Positions 27,327-39,000 of a stretch of 64,000 bases of DNA are shown piece after piece. How positions within the stretch are numbered: the stretch's first letter is position 1; each line of letters opens with the position of its first letter. The translations under genes were made by a program, and so were the position numbers. The notes under the pieces are model-generated. The model was not told the origin of the DNA and did no database searches. It worked only from the letters and a program-made list of their open reading frames with translations. Source of the DNA: Halalkalibacter nanhaiisediminis (lineage in GTDB: Bacteria; Bacillota; Bacilli; Bacillales; Bacillaceae_D); contig NZ_VLKZ01000010.1 of the NCBI RefSeq assembly GCF_007830185.1, positions 1 to 64,000 on the forward strand, given 5' to 3'.

Positions 27327-29480
27327 TTATTGATTGACTTGTTCGTGAACCGATTTAACTTTTACAGTTGTTACTTTAAATCCAGGCATTCTGCACGTTG
27401 GGTCTAATTCCTTTGATACTAGGTTATTAACATTTTGAGAGTCTGCCCAGTGGAATGGGACAAAAACCGTATCTTGTCTAATCTCATTCGATAACAGGCT
27501 CCTAACCTCGATTTTTCCTCTTTTCGATTCGATCTCGACTAGCATATTGTCTCGAATACCATATTTAAATGCTGTCTCTGGATGAATTTGAAGATGTGAT
27601 TCAACATTCCTTGCAGCCAAAGCTGCACTTTTCCTCGTTTGTACTCCTGTTAAGTAATGAGACATAATCCGACCTGTCGTTAAATATAGCGGAAATTCAT
27701 TACTAGCTTTTTCTTTTGGTACATTTGACTCGTTTGCTACGACAATCATGATTCCTTTTTTATCTGTATGTTGAAATGACTCTTCAAATAGCGTTTCTGT
27801 CCCCTCATGCTCAAGCGTTGGACATGGCCAGAACATCCCATCATTTTTTCTAATACGCTCATAGGTAATCCCGTAATAATCAGCTACACCGCCACGACTC
27901 GCTACTCTCAGCTCATTAAATATGTCTTCTGCTGATGTAAACGAAAAATATTTCTCCTTTCCCATCACCCTAGAAATCTCACAAAGGATCTCCCAATCAT
28001 GCTTTGTTTGACCAGGTTTCTCTTTCGAAGCTTCCCTTAGCGTGACACGCCCTTCTAAGTTTGTCATCGTTCCCTCGTCTTCTAAATAAGACGTTGTCGG
28101 TAAAATCAAATCAGCTAATTGACCTGTTTCCGAGATAAACATATCGACACTAACGAGAAACTCTAATTTTTTTAATGCCTCTTTGACGTAGGTAGCATTT
28201 GGATTCGAAACGATTGGATTTGAGCCCATGATAAACATTGCTTTAATATCGCCCTCATGGACTTTTTCAAACATCTCATAAGCCGAGACACCTTTTCGCG
28301 GCAAATCTTCCTTTTCAATCCCCCATATATTTGCGATATAAGCACGATGCTCTTCATTTTCTATAGAGCGATATCCTGGTAATTGATCGGCTTTTTGTCC
28401 GTGCTCACGGCCACCTTGCCCATTTGCTTGACCAGTGATTGCTCCGTAACCACAGCTAGGTTTGCCAATCTTCCCTGTCACCATCAGCATATTTAAAAGA
28501 TTCCGCACCGCCATATATCCATCTGTCTGTTGTTCGACTCCTCGAGCTGTAAAAATCATTCCCGTCTTCTTTGCACCAAAGACTCGAGCTGCCTTTTGAA
28601 TATCAGCAATTGCAACACCTGTATGCTCAGATATCTCTTCTAATTTCATCATAGAAAGGTGCTGTTCTATTTCCTTAAAGCCCTTTGTTCGTTCTTCTAT
28701 AAAAGAGGCGTCAGTGTACCCTTCATCAAGCAAAACTTTCAATAGCCCATTCACTAAAGCTGCATCTGTTCCTGGCTTAAGTTGCAAATGGAGATCAGCT
28801 AATTTGGTTGTCTCCGTCTTCCGCGGATCAATTACAATCACATAGGTCCCATTTTCCTTCGCTCGTTCAAAATAAGGCATAATGGTTGGCTGACATTCTG
28901 CAATATTTGTTCCTGATAAAATCATACAATCTGTTTCCTCGATTTCGGATAATCGATTTGTTAAGCCTCGGTCAATCCCAAACGCTTGATTAGCCGCAGA
29001 TGCAGCTGCTGACATACAAAAACGTCCATTATAATCAATGTATTTCGTCTTGAGCGTCACTCTAGCAAACTTACCTAGTAAATAGGACTCTTCATTTGTT
29101 AAAGATCCCCCGCCGTATACAGATACAGCGTTTTTGCCATGTTCTTTTTGGATCTCTTCAAACTTTTCCTTAATAATAGCTAAAGCCCGCTCCCACGTAA
29201 TTTGCTCAAAACCACCATTTACCTTTAATAATGGATATTTAATTCGGTCGCGATGAGTTGCATGTTGATGGGCATTTAATCCTTTTACACAAAGACGCCC
29301 CTCTGATGTGGGGTTGTCCTTTGCAATAGTTTTATAGCGTTTACGCGTGACAACAGATTGTTCAATGACTTGCATTTTACACTGCATACTACAAAATGGA
29401 CACTGCGTATCATAAGTCCTCTCTGACTGGACTTGCTGTTGCTTCGTACGAAAGTATTTTAGTAAAAGGTCCGTCATCAT
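27327..29480 (-). CDS. nasC: Assimilatory nitrate reductase catalytic subunit
   Basis: A 717-residue molybdopterin oxidoreductase. The N-terminal CPFCSMQC plus GRLCVKG cysteines hold a [4Fe-4S] cluster, and the bis-MGD domains follow, ending with a molydopterin-dinucleotide binding domain (about 590-710). It reduces nitrate to nitrite with electrons from NasB. Its length is close to B. subtilis NasC (710). It follows nasB by 72 bases and ends at a terminator. Confidence 0.94.
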   Translation of the reverse strand: MMTDLLLKYFRTKQQQVQSERTYDTQCPFCSMQCKMQVIEQSVVTRKRYKTIAKDNPTSEGRLCVKGLNAHQHATHRDRIKYPLLKVNGGFEQITWERALAIIKEKFEEIQKEHGKNAVSVYGGGSLTNEESYLLGKFARVTLKTKYIDYNGRFCMSAAASAANQAFGIDRGLTNRLSEIEETDCMILSGTNIAECQPTIMPYFERAKENGTYVIVIDPRKTETTKLADLHLQLKPGTDAALVNGLLKVLLDEGYTDASFIEERTKGFKEIEQHLSMMKLEEISEHTGVAIADIQKAARVFGAKKTGMIFTARGVEQQTDGYMAVRNLLNMLMVTGKIGKPSCGYGAITGQANGQGGREHGQKADQLPGYRSIENEEHRAYIANIWGIEKEDLPRKGVSAYEMFEKVHEGDIKAMFIMGSNPIVSNPNATYVKEALKKLEFLVSVDMFISETGQLADLILPTTSYLEDEGTMTNLEGRVTLREASKEKPGQTKHDWEILCEISRVMGKEKYFSFTSAEDIFNELRVASRGGVADYYGITYERIRKNDGMFWPCPTLEHEGTETLFEESFQHTDKKGIMIVVANESNVPKEKASNEFPLYLTTGRIMSHYLTGVQTRKSAALAARNVESHLQIHPETAFKYGIRDNMLVEIESKRGKIEVRSLLSNEIRQDTVFVPFHWADSQNVNNLVSKELDPTCRMPGFKVTTVKVKSVHEQVNQ

Positions 29481-29552
29481 TTCACATCCTTTTGGGTGCT
29501 CTTTTTGTGACTTTCAATGATCGTTAATAATTCAGTTTCTAGTAAAACAAAT

Positions 29553-31901
29553 TCAATTCAGTGACCATTCTTTAAGGTCCTTCTTTGATACATCTACTTG
29601 AAATCTCCCAAGTAAATCCTCGCGAAGATCGAGATCGAATAACACTTCTCGTACATGAACCATACTTACCCGATTCATCCAATCCTTTGTTGTTTCTAAA
29701 TAATTGGCCGTCTCACGGTAATACTGCACCAACGCTGTCGTAATTGAAATCGCTTCTTCATTCGTGTCTGCTATACATAAAAGTGACCCTTCCTCAGGCA
29801 CACGACTAAACTGACCACCTAGATACAATTCCCATCCTCTATTGATCTTGATCAAGGCAATATCGTGAAGCTTAGCCTCAAAGTTATGTTGACTTGCAGA
29901 TACACTTATTGCGATATGTTGAGGAGTGTGTATGCATTCTAATTTTTTATCAAGTACCACTGACAACTGAAGAGATTCTTTCTTATCACGCACAGATATA
30001 GATTCACTTAAATATGTTCTAGCACTTTGAACGGTATACTTAAATGGAGTCTTTTTTTTCATACCTAGTTCTCTCATGACTGCTTTTAAGTTGGCTTTCT
30101 TTATCCCCATTAGCTGCATTCGTTGAGTAGAGGATAAAACGACAGAGGAGATGTCATGCGTTTCCATTAAATACGTGATTCTTCGCAAATCAGCAACTGT
30201 TGCCATTCCGCCATACATTTGTGGAGTAACAGTATACATTCCATCATCCTGTAAGGACACACCAAGATATTTTCCTTTCATCACTTGCTCATCGCGATCT
30301 CCTGAATAGATCATCCCTAAATAATATTGAACAGCAGCCGTACAGGTTGAACAGCCTTCGAAGCTACTCCAATCAAGTTGTATTCTGACGTCATCGATCG
30401 TTTTTAGTTGTCTTTGTTGTATCTCTTCTACGACTTCGTTTTCTGTTAATGTCGTACAGTCACATAATGATTTAGCCTCAATAAATTCATCAAAGTCATC
30501 ACTTTGCGTATAAGTCAGCAACTCACAAACTAATGATTTACAGCCACCGCAAGACCCAGATGCTCTGGTCGATTGTTTAATTTGATCAACCGTCGTTAAT
30601 CTACCTGTTTGAACAGCTTCAAGAATGGCTCCTTTTGACACATTATTACACTGACAAATCACCTCAGATTGTTCCATTAATGCGATTCTATTTTCATTAC
30701 TACTTATTGACTGATTTAAAACAGTAGCTTTAACAACTTCCGCTTCTGCTCCTTTCTTAATGAAATCAATTAACTTAGACCCATCACGCGTATCACCAAA
30801 CAGAACTGCACCAATAGCAATCCCGTCTCTAAAGACGACCTTCTTATAGATGCCTTCTACTTCGTCAAAGATTTTCACACTTTTTACATTGTCATCATCA
30901 TGGAATTCACCAACAGAAAAGACATCAATACCTGAAATTTTTAGTTGCGTTGAAAGAACAGAACCTTGATAACCCCTGCTAGGTTTCTCGCATATATGCT
31001 TCGCTAATTCTCTACCTTGCTCATAAAGTGGTTTGACTAACCCGTATACCATCCCACGATGCTCAACACATTCCCCAACAGCGTAAATATCTGGATCACT
31101 TGTCTGCAAATGATCATTGACGATGATGGCACGATTTGTTTCTAGTCCACTATCAATCGCCAACTGAATATTTGGCCTCACTCCTACAGCCATAATAACC
31201 AGATCAGCCTCTACTTCGGAACCATCTTTAAATCGAACCGCTTCTACCCGCTTTCCTCCAATTATTTCTTCAGTCGCTTTATTTAATAAAAAATGCATCC
31301 CTTGTTTTTCTAATTCATGCTGCAGTAATGTTGATGCTGTCCTATCTAGCTGTCTTTCCATTAAACAGTCACCAAGATGGACGACATCAACATTCATACC
31401 TAAATGTAAGAGCCCTCTTGCTGCTTCTAATCCAAGTAGGCCTCCGCCAATTACAACAGCTTTCTTATAAGACTTCGAAGCTTCAATCAACTTCTCACAG
31501 TCTTCAATCGTTCGAAACGATAGAATTCCTTCTTTTTCGCTGCCTGGTACCGGTATCACAAATGGTGTTGAACCCGTCGCAATAATAAGCTTGTCATATC
31601 CAACAACACGATTCTGATTTGTTCTAATTAATTTTTGATCACGTTCTATTTTGATAACTGCTTCATTTGAATACAATGTTATCCTTTTCTCGGCATACCA
31701 CTCACGACTATTAATTTCAGTTGCCTCAATGGATGTATTCCCTTGCAAAACTGATGAAAGCAAGATTCGATTATAGTTAGCATGTGGTTCACTTCCAAAC
31801 ACCACGATGTCAAATTGGCTAGATTGAATGTTTAAAATTTCTTCGACAGAGCGGACCCCAGCCATACCATTTCCTATCACAACTAGCTTTTGATTTCCCA
31901 T
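29553..31901 (-). CDS. nasB: Assimilatory nitrate reductase electron transfer subunit (NirB paralogue)
   Basis: A 782-residue flavoprotein homologous to NasD over its full length: FAD/NADH domains (GNGMAGVRS, GGGLLGLEAARG) and two [2Fe-2S] BFD motifs (CQCNNVS/SCGGC, CDCTTL/GCSTC). The C-terminal sulfite-reductase-like half is kept but all four siroheme/[4Fe-4S] cysteines are gone: where NasD has CVGEQFC and CPRNC this protein has YLSESIS and SQHNF. It should only pass electrons from NADH to NasC. A TnrA box lies 100 bases upstream. Confidence 0.92.
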   Translation of the reverse strand: MGNQKLVVIGNGMAGVRSVEEILNIQSSQFDIVVFGSEPHANYNRILLSSVLQGNTSIEATEINSREWYAEKRITLYSNEAVIKIERDQKLIRTNQNRVVGYDKLIIATGSTPFVIPVPGSEKEGILSFRTIEDCEKLIEASKSYKKAVVIGGGLLGLEAARGLLHLGMNVDVVHLGDCLMERQLDRTASTLLQHELEKQGMHFLLNKATEEIIGGKRVEAVRFKDGSEVEADLVIMAVGVRPNIQLAIDSGLETNRAIIVNDHLQTSDPDIYAVGECVEHRGMVYGLVKPLYEQGRELAKHICEKPSRGYQGSVLSTQLKISGIDVFSVGEFHDDDNVKSVKIFDEVEGIYKKVVFRDGIAIGAVLFGDTRDGSKLIDFIKKGAEAEVVKATVLNQSISSNENRIALMEQSEVICQCNNVSKGAILEAVQTGRLTTVDQIKQSTRASGSCGGCKSLVCELLTYTQSDDFDEFIEAKSLCDCTTLTENEVVEEIQQRQLKTIDDVRIQLDWSSFEGCSTCTAAVQYYLGMIYSGDRDEQVMKGKYLGVSLQDDGMYTVTPQMYGGMATVADLRRITYLMETHDISSVVLSSTQRMQLMGIKKANLKAVMRELGMKKKTPFKYTVQSARTYLSESISVRDKKESLQLSVVLDKKLECIHTPQHIAISVSASQHNFEAKLHDIALIKINRGWELYLGGQFSRVPEEGSLLCIADTNEEAISITTALVQYYRETANYLETTKDWMNRVSMVHVREVLFDLDLREDLLGRFQVDVSKKDLKEWSLN

Positions 31902-32001
31902 CGTAAACCTCCAGCAATGTAAAATGTCTTATTTGCAAATATTCAGTATATTATCTATTTCTTTTGATTATGGCATACTCTCTTTTGAAAAAAATGAACT
32001 C

Positions 32002-32018
32002 TGTTATATCTTTTCACA
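32002..32018 (-). promoter_or_regulatory. TnrA box of nasBC
   Basis: TGTTATATCTTTTCACA matches TGTNANAWWWTNTNACA with one mismatch (C at the ninth base). A minus-strand CATAAT at 31967-31972 would place the box centre near -50, as at known TnrA-activated promoters. Confidence 0.85.
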
Positions 32019-32054
32019 TACAAAATAACTAACGACTTTGATTATTATGCAAAT

Positions 32055-32093
32055 AACAAAAAACACTCCCTTCTTTTTTAGACTGGAGTGTTT
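32055..32093 (-). terminator. Terminator of the GGDEF/EAL gene
   Basis: AAACACTCC (32061-32069) pairs with GGAGTGTTT (32085-32093), followed on the minus strand by a T-run. Confidence 0.88.
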
Positions 32094-32103
32094 CTTCTTA
32101 TAT

Positions 32104-34209
32104 TCAAAGCACTCGTTTCCGTAATAATTCACGAAACTGCTCATGTTTGACTGGCTTACTGAGGTAAAAGCCTTGTATTTCATCACACTCGAGTTCTTTT
32201 AACATCGTTAAATGTTCCTCTGTTTCAATCCCTTCACCAACAACTCGAATGTTTAATTCTTTAGCCAATTGTATAATACAACGAATAATCGCTATATCTT
32301 TTTTGTTTTGGATTCCTTGAATAAAAGATTTATCGATTTTTAATGTATCAATCTCAAATTTCTTTAAATATGAAAGAGAGGAGAAGCCAGTCCCAAAATC
32401 ATCTAACGCGACTTTAATCCCTTTTTCATGTAAGTATGCGAGGGCTTCCGACATGATTTCCTCATTTTTAATAATCGTACTCTCAGTAATTTCGAATTCA
32501 ATTAAATGTGGCGGAATCTGATTTTGATCTAATAATGAACATAAAGTCCGCTCCCAATTTCTTCTCATAAATGTTTGAGCCGATAAGTTTACGGAGATCG
32601 GAACAACTAGATGTGAACCGTCCTTTATCCATGTCTTTAACTGCTCGCAGACATGATTTAATACCCACTCGCCGATATCCGAAACCAACCCACTTTGCTC
32701 CGCTAAAGGAATAAACAAACCCGGAGGTATCCGCCCACCTTCTGGGTGTTCCCACCTTACTAAAGCCTCGGCGCTCACAATTTCATTTGTGATCACATCT
32801 ACTCGTGGTTGAAATTCAACAAATAACTCATTTTGAATTAATGCTCGTCTCAAATCAGATTCTAGCTTAAATTCATTTTCATGCTCACCTTTCATAGTTG
32901 GAGTATAGATTTGATAAGAATTATTCCCTAAATCCTTTGCCATACTTAAGGCCATCTGAGCATTACTTAATAGTTTATGGCTATTTTTCCCATCAGTAGG
33001 ATAACAAGTAATACCAATACTTGTCGAAATAAAAAGTTCAAATTTTTCAATGTGAAAAGGGCTTTTTAAAACCCGTAAAACTCGTTCGACATATGGAACA
33101 ATATCGCTATCATTATTTCTGACTACAATTGCAAACACATCTCCACCTATTCGCGCTAACAGATTCTGCTCCTGTATAACGGAGGCGACTCTAACTGAAA
33201 AAGCCTGCAATAAGCGATCTCCAATCGTATGTCCTAGCGTGTCATTCAAGTACTTAAAACGATCAAGATCGAAGTAAATAAGAGAAAAAGGAAGCTCAGC
33301 TTCAACCATCCCATTTATCTTTTCAATTAAATATCTTTTGTTAGGTAATTCTGTTAAATGGTCGTAGTAGATGAGTCTCATTTTTTTCTCTTCAAGTACT
33401 TTTTGTTCGGTAATATCTACAATAACACCATCTAAACGAAAGAGCTCGCCATCCTCATTTAAAATCGGAATCGTATAATCCTGAACCCAACGAACGTCAC
33501 CATTTATATGAATAACCCTATACTCATGTTTTACTTTTTGACCATTAAGCAGCATCGGTTTCTGTTTTCGATAATGTTCCACATCATCAGGATGGATAAA
33601 GTCTTGCCAATTCAAATGCCGCTCCTTGTATACCTCAGCAGAGACCCCTATTAAATCGATAATAGACGTAGAAATATATACTGTTGTTTGATTTTTCGTA
33701 TCTACAGACCATAACACACTATCAACATTCTCATAAATCGTTAAAAGCTGTTGCTGATTCTTTTTTAGCAGATCTTTTGTCAATTTAAATTCCGTTATAT
33801 CATGAATAAGGCCAAGAACCCCGACTAATTCGTTTCCAAGTGAAATTGGCATATATAAAATTTCCACTAAAATTGGTCCTGTCAATTGATTATCTTTCTT
33901 ATTAACACCCATTTTCACAGGCTGCTCCATAACATCAGCAAACCACTTTTCATCATTTAAATCAAAAGTATCATGAAGGAAGCGATTCAGCTGATCGATT
34001 ACCTTGTTATCATCTAGGCCAAGAATTCTTTTAGCCGATTCATTGTAATAACGTACATTTCCATGTAAATCAATATAAAACACACCGTCAGGATAATATT
34101 TAAAAAAATAGTCCAAGAAATATTCGTCAGTACACAGCTCTTTTAACACACTGTATTCATCAGATTCATGATTTTTAATCAACTCGAGAAGCTGGTTGAT
34201 TTTACTCAA
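32104..34209 (-). CDS. PAS-PAS-GGDEF-EAL cyclic-di-GMP protein, probably a phosphodiesterase
   Basis: A 701-residue protein with two PAS domains (about 25-145 and 150-270), a GGDEF domain (about 285-430) and an EAL domain (about 445-695). The GGDEF signature reads GGDVF (in ARIGGDVFAIV), so cyclase activity is doubtful. The EAL motif EALVRW and the DDFGTGFSSLSYL and KIDKSF motifs of active phosphodiesterases are intact. It probably breaks down c-di-GMP, with the PAS domains or the changed GGDEF domain sensing signals. No transmembrane segments are seen. Confidence 0.9.
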   Translation of the reverse strand: MSKINQLLELIKNHESDEYSVLKELCTDEYFLDYFFKYYPDGVFYIDLHGNVRYYNESAKRILGLDDNKVIDQLNRFLHDTFDLNDEKWFADVMEQPVKMGVNKKDNQLTGPILVEILYMPISLGNELVGVLGLIHDITEFKLTKDLLKKNQQQLLTIYENVDSVLWSVDTKNQTTVYISTSIIDLIGVSAEVYKERHLNWQDFIHPDDVEHYRKQKPMLLNGQKVKHEYRVIHINGDVRWVQDYTIPILNEDGELFRLDGVIVDITEQKVLEEKKMRLIYYDHLTELPNKRYLIEKINGMVEAELPFSLIYFDLDRFKYLNDTLGHTIGDRLLQAFSVRVASVIQEQNLLARIGGDVFAIVVRNNDSDIVPYVERVLRVLKSPFHIEKFELFISTSIGITCYPTDGKNSHKLLSNAQMALSMAKDLGNNSYQIYTPTMKGEHENEFKLESDLRRALIQNELFVEFQPRVDVITNEIVSAEALVRWEHPEGGRIPPGLFIPLAEQSGLVSDIGEWVLNHVCEQLKTWIKDGSHLVVPISVNLSAQTFMRRNWERTLCSLLDQNQIPPHLIEFEITESTIIKNEEIMSEALAYLHEKGIKVALDDFGTGFSSLSYLKKFEIDTLKIDKSFIQGIQNKKDIAIIRCIIQLAKELNIRVVGEGIETEEHLTMLKELECDEIQGFYLSKPVKHEQFRELLRKRVL

Positions 34210-34461
34210 TTCAATGACCCCTTTTCAGCACTCTTCATCTACTACTCTTTTCACCGCTGTGCAATGAACAGAACATTCAGTTTTTTACCATAAAACGGGG
34301 ATATTACTTTATTTTTATGCTATTAACGAAAAATACCCTAGTTTCTTTATCTTATAAAAATTATTTCACTGTCACAATGCATCTTTATAAAGTGTCGATT
34401 TACAGCGTCAAATGGGCTATTATGGAGCTTGAATGGATCTTTTTTAAACCTTATATGTAAT

Positions 34462-34497
34462 AAGAAGTGATAAAGGTCCTTTCCTTTATCACTTCTT
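34462..34497. terminator. Perfect 15-bp hairpin after the LysM remnant
   Basis: Bases 34462-34476 and 34483-34497 are exact inverted repeats with a 6-base loop. T-runs are weak on both sides. It stands just after the LysM gene stop on the minus strand. Confidence 0.6.
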
Positions 34498-34505
34498 GGC
34501 CTCTT

Positions 34506-35011
34506 TTATTCCACACCTACTTCAGGAATCAAAATCCCAAAACCAGTAAAAATAACATCATTTGAGAAGCTCTGTCGTCTTTGATTCGCTTGAATAATCG
34601 CTTGAATCGGCACTGCATATTGTTTAGCAATCCTCCAAAGAAATTCTCCTTCTTCAACAATATGAACCCTAAGTGGCATGACAATCATTTGATTAACCAT
34701 AATCTCATCTGGATTGGTTAATTGAGGATTCAGATTGATCATTCTCCTTACATCGACAGAAAACTTGCTCGCGATCAAATTTAACGTGTCACCTGGATTC
34801 AAAAATAAAACACCTGTGTCGCTTAGCCATCACGCTTGGGAACAATTAGTTCTTGCCCCAAAAAAATCAGACCTGGATCTGTGAAAGGAGGATAAAGCCC
34901 GTTTAGCTGTTCAATTTCCTCAATCGTACTTTCTAACTTTGTAGCAATACCATACAACGTATCATTAGGCTTAACGGTATAAATAAAGTAGATCCCCTGT
35001 TCAGCGAGCAC
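34506..35011 (-). pseudogene. Broken LysM-repeat protein gene
   Basis: The first part (GTG 35011, good AGAGGAGG site) encodes 62 residues with one LysM domain (YTVKPNDTLYGIATKL to LGQELIVPKRDG) and stops at 34823. Translating on past that TAA gives ATQVFYF, and a -1 shift at the T-run near 34800 joins it to PGDTLNLIASKF, the start of a second LysM, with a third following (VEEGEFLWRIAKQYAVP) up to 34506. Two lesions, an in-frame stop and a frameshift, therefore split what was one three-LysM protein. It was probably a spore or cell-wall binding protein. A CATACAAT (minus, 35041-35048) resembles a sigma-E -10 box. Confidence 0.7.
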
Positions 35012-35268
35012 TTTATTTCCTCCTCTAATGTAGATCTATCATTGTATGCTATACATTAGCGACCCAACATGTGCATGGAAAATTAGTACGCTTCACCCTA
35101 TTTCCATTACAAATTCCAAGTAAAAAGAGTGGTTCATTCAGTTTTTTGCAAAATATTTGAATAAAAAAGGGAAATATCTGATTTTCAATATTCCGTTTCA
35201 ACCTCGAATTATGTTAAGTTATAAAAGGAATGTCTATCAAAATCTCGATAAACTAAAGGAGTGTCATT

Positions 35269-36198
35269 ATGGAGAAAGTACTTATTTTCGGTCACAAAAA
35301 CCCAGACACAGATTCAATTTGTTCTGCTATTGCCTACGCTGATTTAAAAACAAAATTAAACATGAACGTAGAACCAATACGTTTAGGTGAAATTAACGGA
35401 GAAACAAAATTTGCATTAGATTATTTTAAAGCGAAAGAACCTCGTTTAGTAGAAGCCGTTGCTAGCGTTGCAAAAGAAGTCATTCTTGTCGATCACAATG
35501 AAAGCCAACAAAGCGCTGATGATATTAATGAAGTTCGTGTCCTAGAAGTCATTGATCACCACCGAATTGCAAATTTTGAAACAAGCGATCCATTGTATTA
35601 CCGCGCTGAGCCTGTTGGTTGTACAGCAACCATTTTGTACAAGCTATATAAAGAAAATGAAATTGAGATTCCAAAAGAAATAGCTGGACTTATGCTTTCT
35701 GCTATTATCTCTGATTCTCTATTATTTAAATCTCCAACATGCACAGAGGAAGATATCAAAACAGCACAAAAGCTAGCTGACATTGCTGGAGTAGATAGTG
35801 AAGCATACGGATTAGACATGTTAAAAGCTGGTGCTGACCTTAGCGACAAAACAGTAGATGAATTAATTTCTCTTGATGCAAAAGAGTTCCAAATGGGTGA
35901 TTACAAAGTAGAAATCGCACAAGTCAACGCTGTTGATGTAGAAGAAGTATTCGCAAAGAAAAGTGAAATAGAAGCAACGATTGACGGTGTTATTAAAGAA
36001 AAGAATTTAGATCTTTTCCTTCTTGTCGTGACAGACATCTTAAATAACGATTCTAAAGCATTAGCACTCGGTTCTGCTACACAAGCTGTTAATGAAGCGT
36101 TCAATGTACAATTAGATAACAACGTAGCTCTATTAGAAGGCGTTGTCTCAAGAAAGAAACAAATCGTTCCACAAATTACGGACGCTTTGAAAAAGTAA
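35269..36198 (+). CDS. ppaC: Manganese-dependent inorganic pyrophosphatase
   Basis: A 309-residue family II pyrophosphatase of the DHH superfamily: metal-binding [16 protein letters not shown] and DHH in [13 protein letters not shown] (about residues 96-98), and the C-terminal DHHA2 part with SRKKQIVP. It hydrolyses PPi to phosphate in the cytoplasm and drives biosynthesis. AAAGGAG stands seven bases before ATG. Family II enzymes are Mn2+-dependent, in keeping with the Mn genes in this window. Confidence 0.96.
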   Translation: MEKVLIFGHKNPDTDSICSAIAYADLKTKLNMNVEPIRLGEINGETKFALDYFKAKEPRLVEAVASVAKEVILVDHNESQQSADDINEVRVLEVIDHHRIANFETSDPLYYRAEPVGCTATILYKLYKENEIEIPKEIAGLMLSAIISDSLLFKSPTCTEEDIKTAQKLADIAGVDSEAYGLDMLKAGADLSDKTVDELISLDAKEFQMGDYKVEIAQVNAVDVEEVFAKKSEIEATIDGVIKEKNLDLFLLVVTDILNNDSKALALGSATQAVNEAFNVQLDNNVALLEGVVSRKKQIVPQITDALKK

Positions 36199-36215
36199 GT
36201 TTGTCAATCCGCATG

Positions 36216-36243
36216 AAAAAGGATAGCTGCTGCTATCCTTTTT
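36216..36243. terminator. Bidirectional terminator
   Basis: A 12-bp stem (36216-36227 with 36232-36243) with A/T ends lies between the convergent ppaC and hemAT genes. Confidence 0.9.
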
Positions 36244-36250
36244 ACTTTGT

Positions 36251-37905
<1,655 letters not shown>

Positions 37906-39000
37906 TTAATGACTGACATTTGTTAAAGGCTGTAGATCAAGCTGATAGTCAACCTCAATCTCCATCTGCTCAAACATATTTATCCACTCTTCTTCGCTCA
38001 TTGTTTTTTCAAAAGGTTTTTTTGTATGACTTCCAATTTTCAAAGGATCAATTTTCAATTCCTGCAGGTGATTCAATAACTCGGTTGTATGTGTTTCCAA
38101 GTAAGATTCAATCTCGTTACCCACTACCGTTAATTCATTTACCTCATGTATGTTTTTATCGCCCTTATACTCCTCGATTCTCGCTGTTAAATCTATATCA
38201 ATTGAGAGTAACGAATTATTTTGCTCTAGGTTCATATCAACATTTGCACGTATATGACCTAAACTAAGAGATAATTCTGTTATTGGTAATAGTTTTAGAA
38301 AATGATCATTACCTATAATTTGCATAATACTTTCTTCTACATTTTGAACAGTTGCAATTAATTTATCATCATTAAAAAGAGCTGTCCCTTCATAAGTGAA
38401 ATTTTCTTTATCAACTTTGAATAATGGCAAAATGGGATCCTCTAATGGTGTGTATAAATTGTTCTTGAATTCATGAAGATTGACAACGGTCATTTCACCT
38501 TGCTTATCTTTTTCGTAATGTTTAAACATTCGGTAGAGAAAATAATCGAGGTTTTCTTGCTTTTCAATTTGGCTGTTCATGTATTCGTCAAATCCCCCTC
38601 TGACGACCGCAAGATAAAGCCGTTGTGAAATATCAGGATCTGTTAATACCGTATTGATGATTGGCATTATCCCTTCTTTTGCAACCTCTTCACTAATTAA
38701 CAGCATGCGAAGCTGTCCAACTTTTAATTCTCTGTAATAAACTAAGTTAAAATTTTTTTCACCTTCTTTTAAAAGGTCTACTGGTAAAGTAAGCAAGCGC
38801 TTTTTTTCATTAATCAAGGGCGGCACTAATGTACTGATTTCTAGATCACTCTTTTTCCCTTTATCAATTGACCAAAAGATAACCGGAGCAATTTCTTCGA
38901 TCATATTATTTTCAACAAAAGGAGAGCAACCTGCTGTTAAAATGACTATACTAATAAAGACTGTCTTCACGATTTGTTGACTATATCGCAATCTATACAC
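37906..39000 (-). CDS. Spore germination receptor subunit C (GerAC family lipoprotein)
   Basis: A 364-residue lipoprotein with lipobox LTAGC (Cys25) and the three-domain Ger(x)C layout, ending in a Spore_GerAC domain (about 190-350). It sits on the outer face of the spore inner membrane as part of a germinant receptor. It overlaps the B subunit gene by eight bases and is the last gene of the operon. The cognate germinant cannot be told from sequence. Confidence 0.9.
   Translation of the reverse strand: MYRLRYSQQIVKTVFISIVILTAGCSPFVENNMIEEIAPVIFWSIDKGKKSDLEISTLVPPLINEKKRLLTLPVDLLKEGEKNFNLVYYRELKVGQLRMLLISEEVAKEGIMPIINTVLTDPDISQRLYLAVVRGGFDEYMNSQIEKQENLDYFLYRMFKHYEKDKQGEMTVVNLHEFKNNLYTPLEDPILPLFKVDKENFTYEGTALFNDDKLIATVQNVEESIMQIIGNDHFLKLLPITELSLSLGHIRANVDMNLEQNNSLLSIDIDLTARIEEYKGDKNIHEVNELTVVGNEIESYLETHTTELLNHLQELKIDPLKIGSHTKKPFEKTMSEEEWINMFEQMEIEVDYQLDLQPLTNVSH

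Noticed and set aside
34795-34830. Programmed -1 frameshift in the LysM gene
   Set aside because: The slip site at TTT TGA is weak and a separate in-frame TAA lies upstream, so decay explains the data better.
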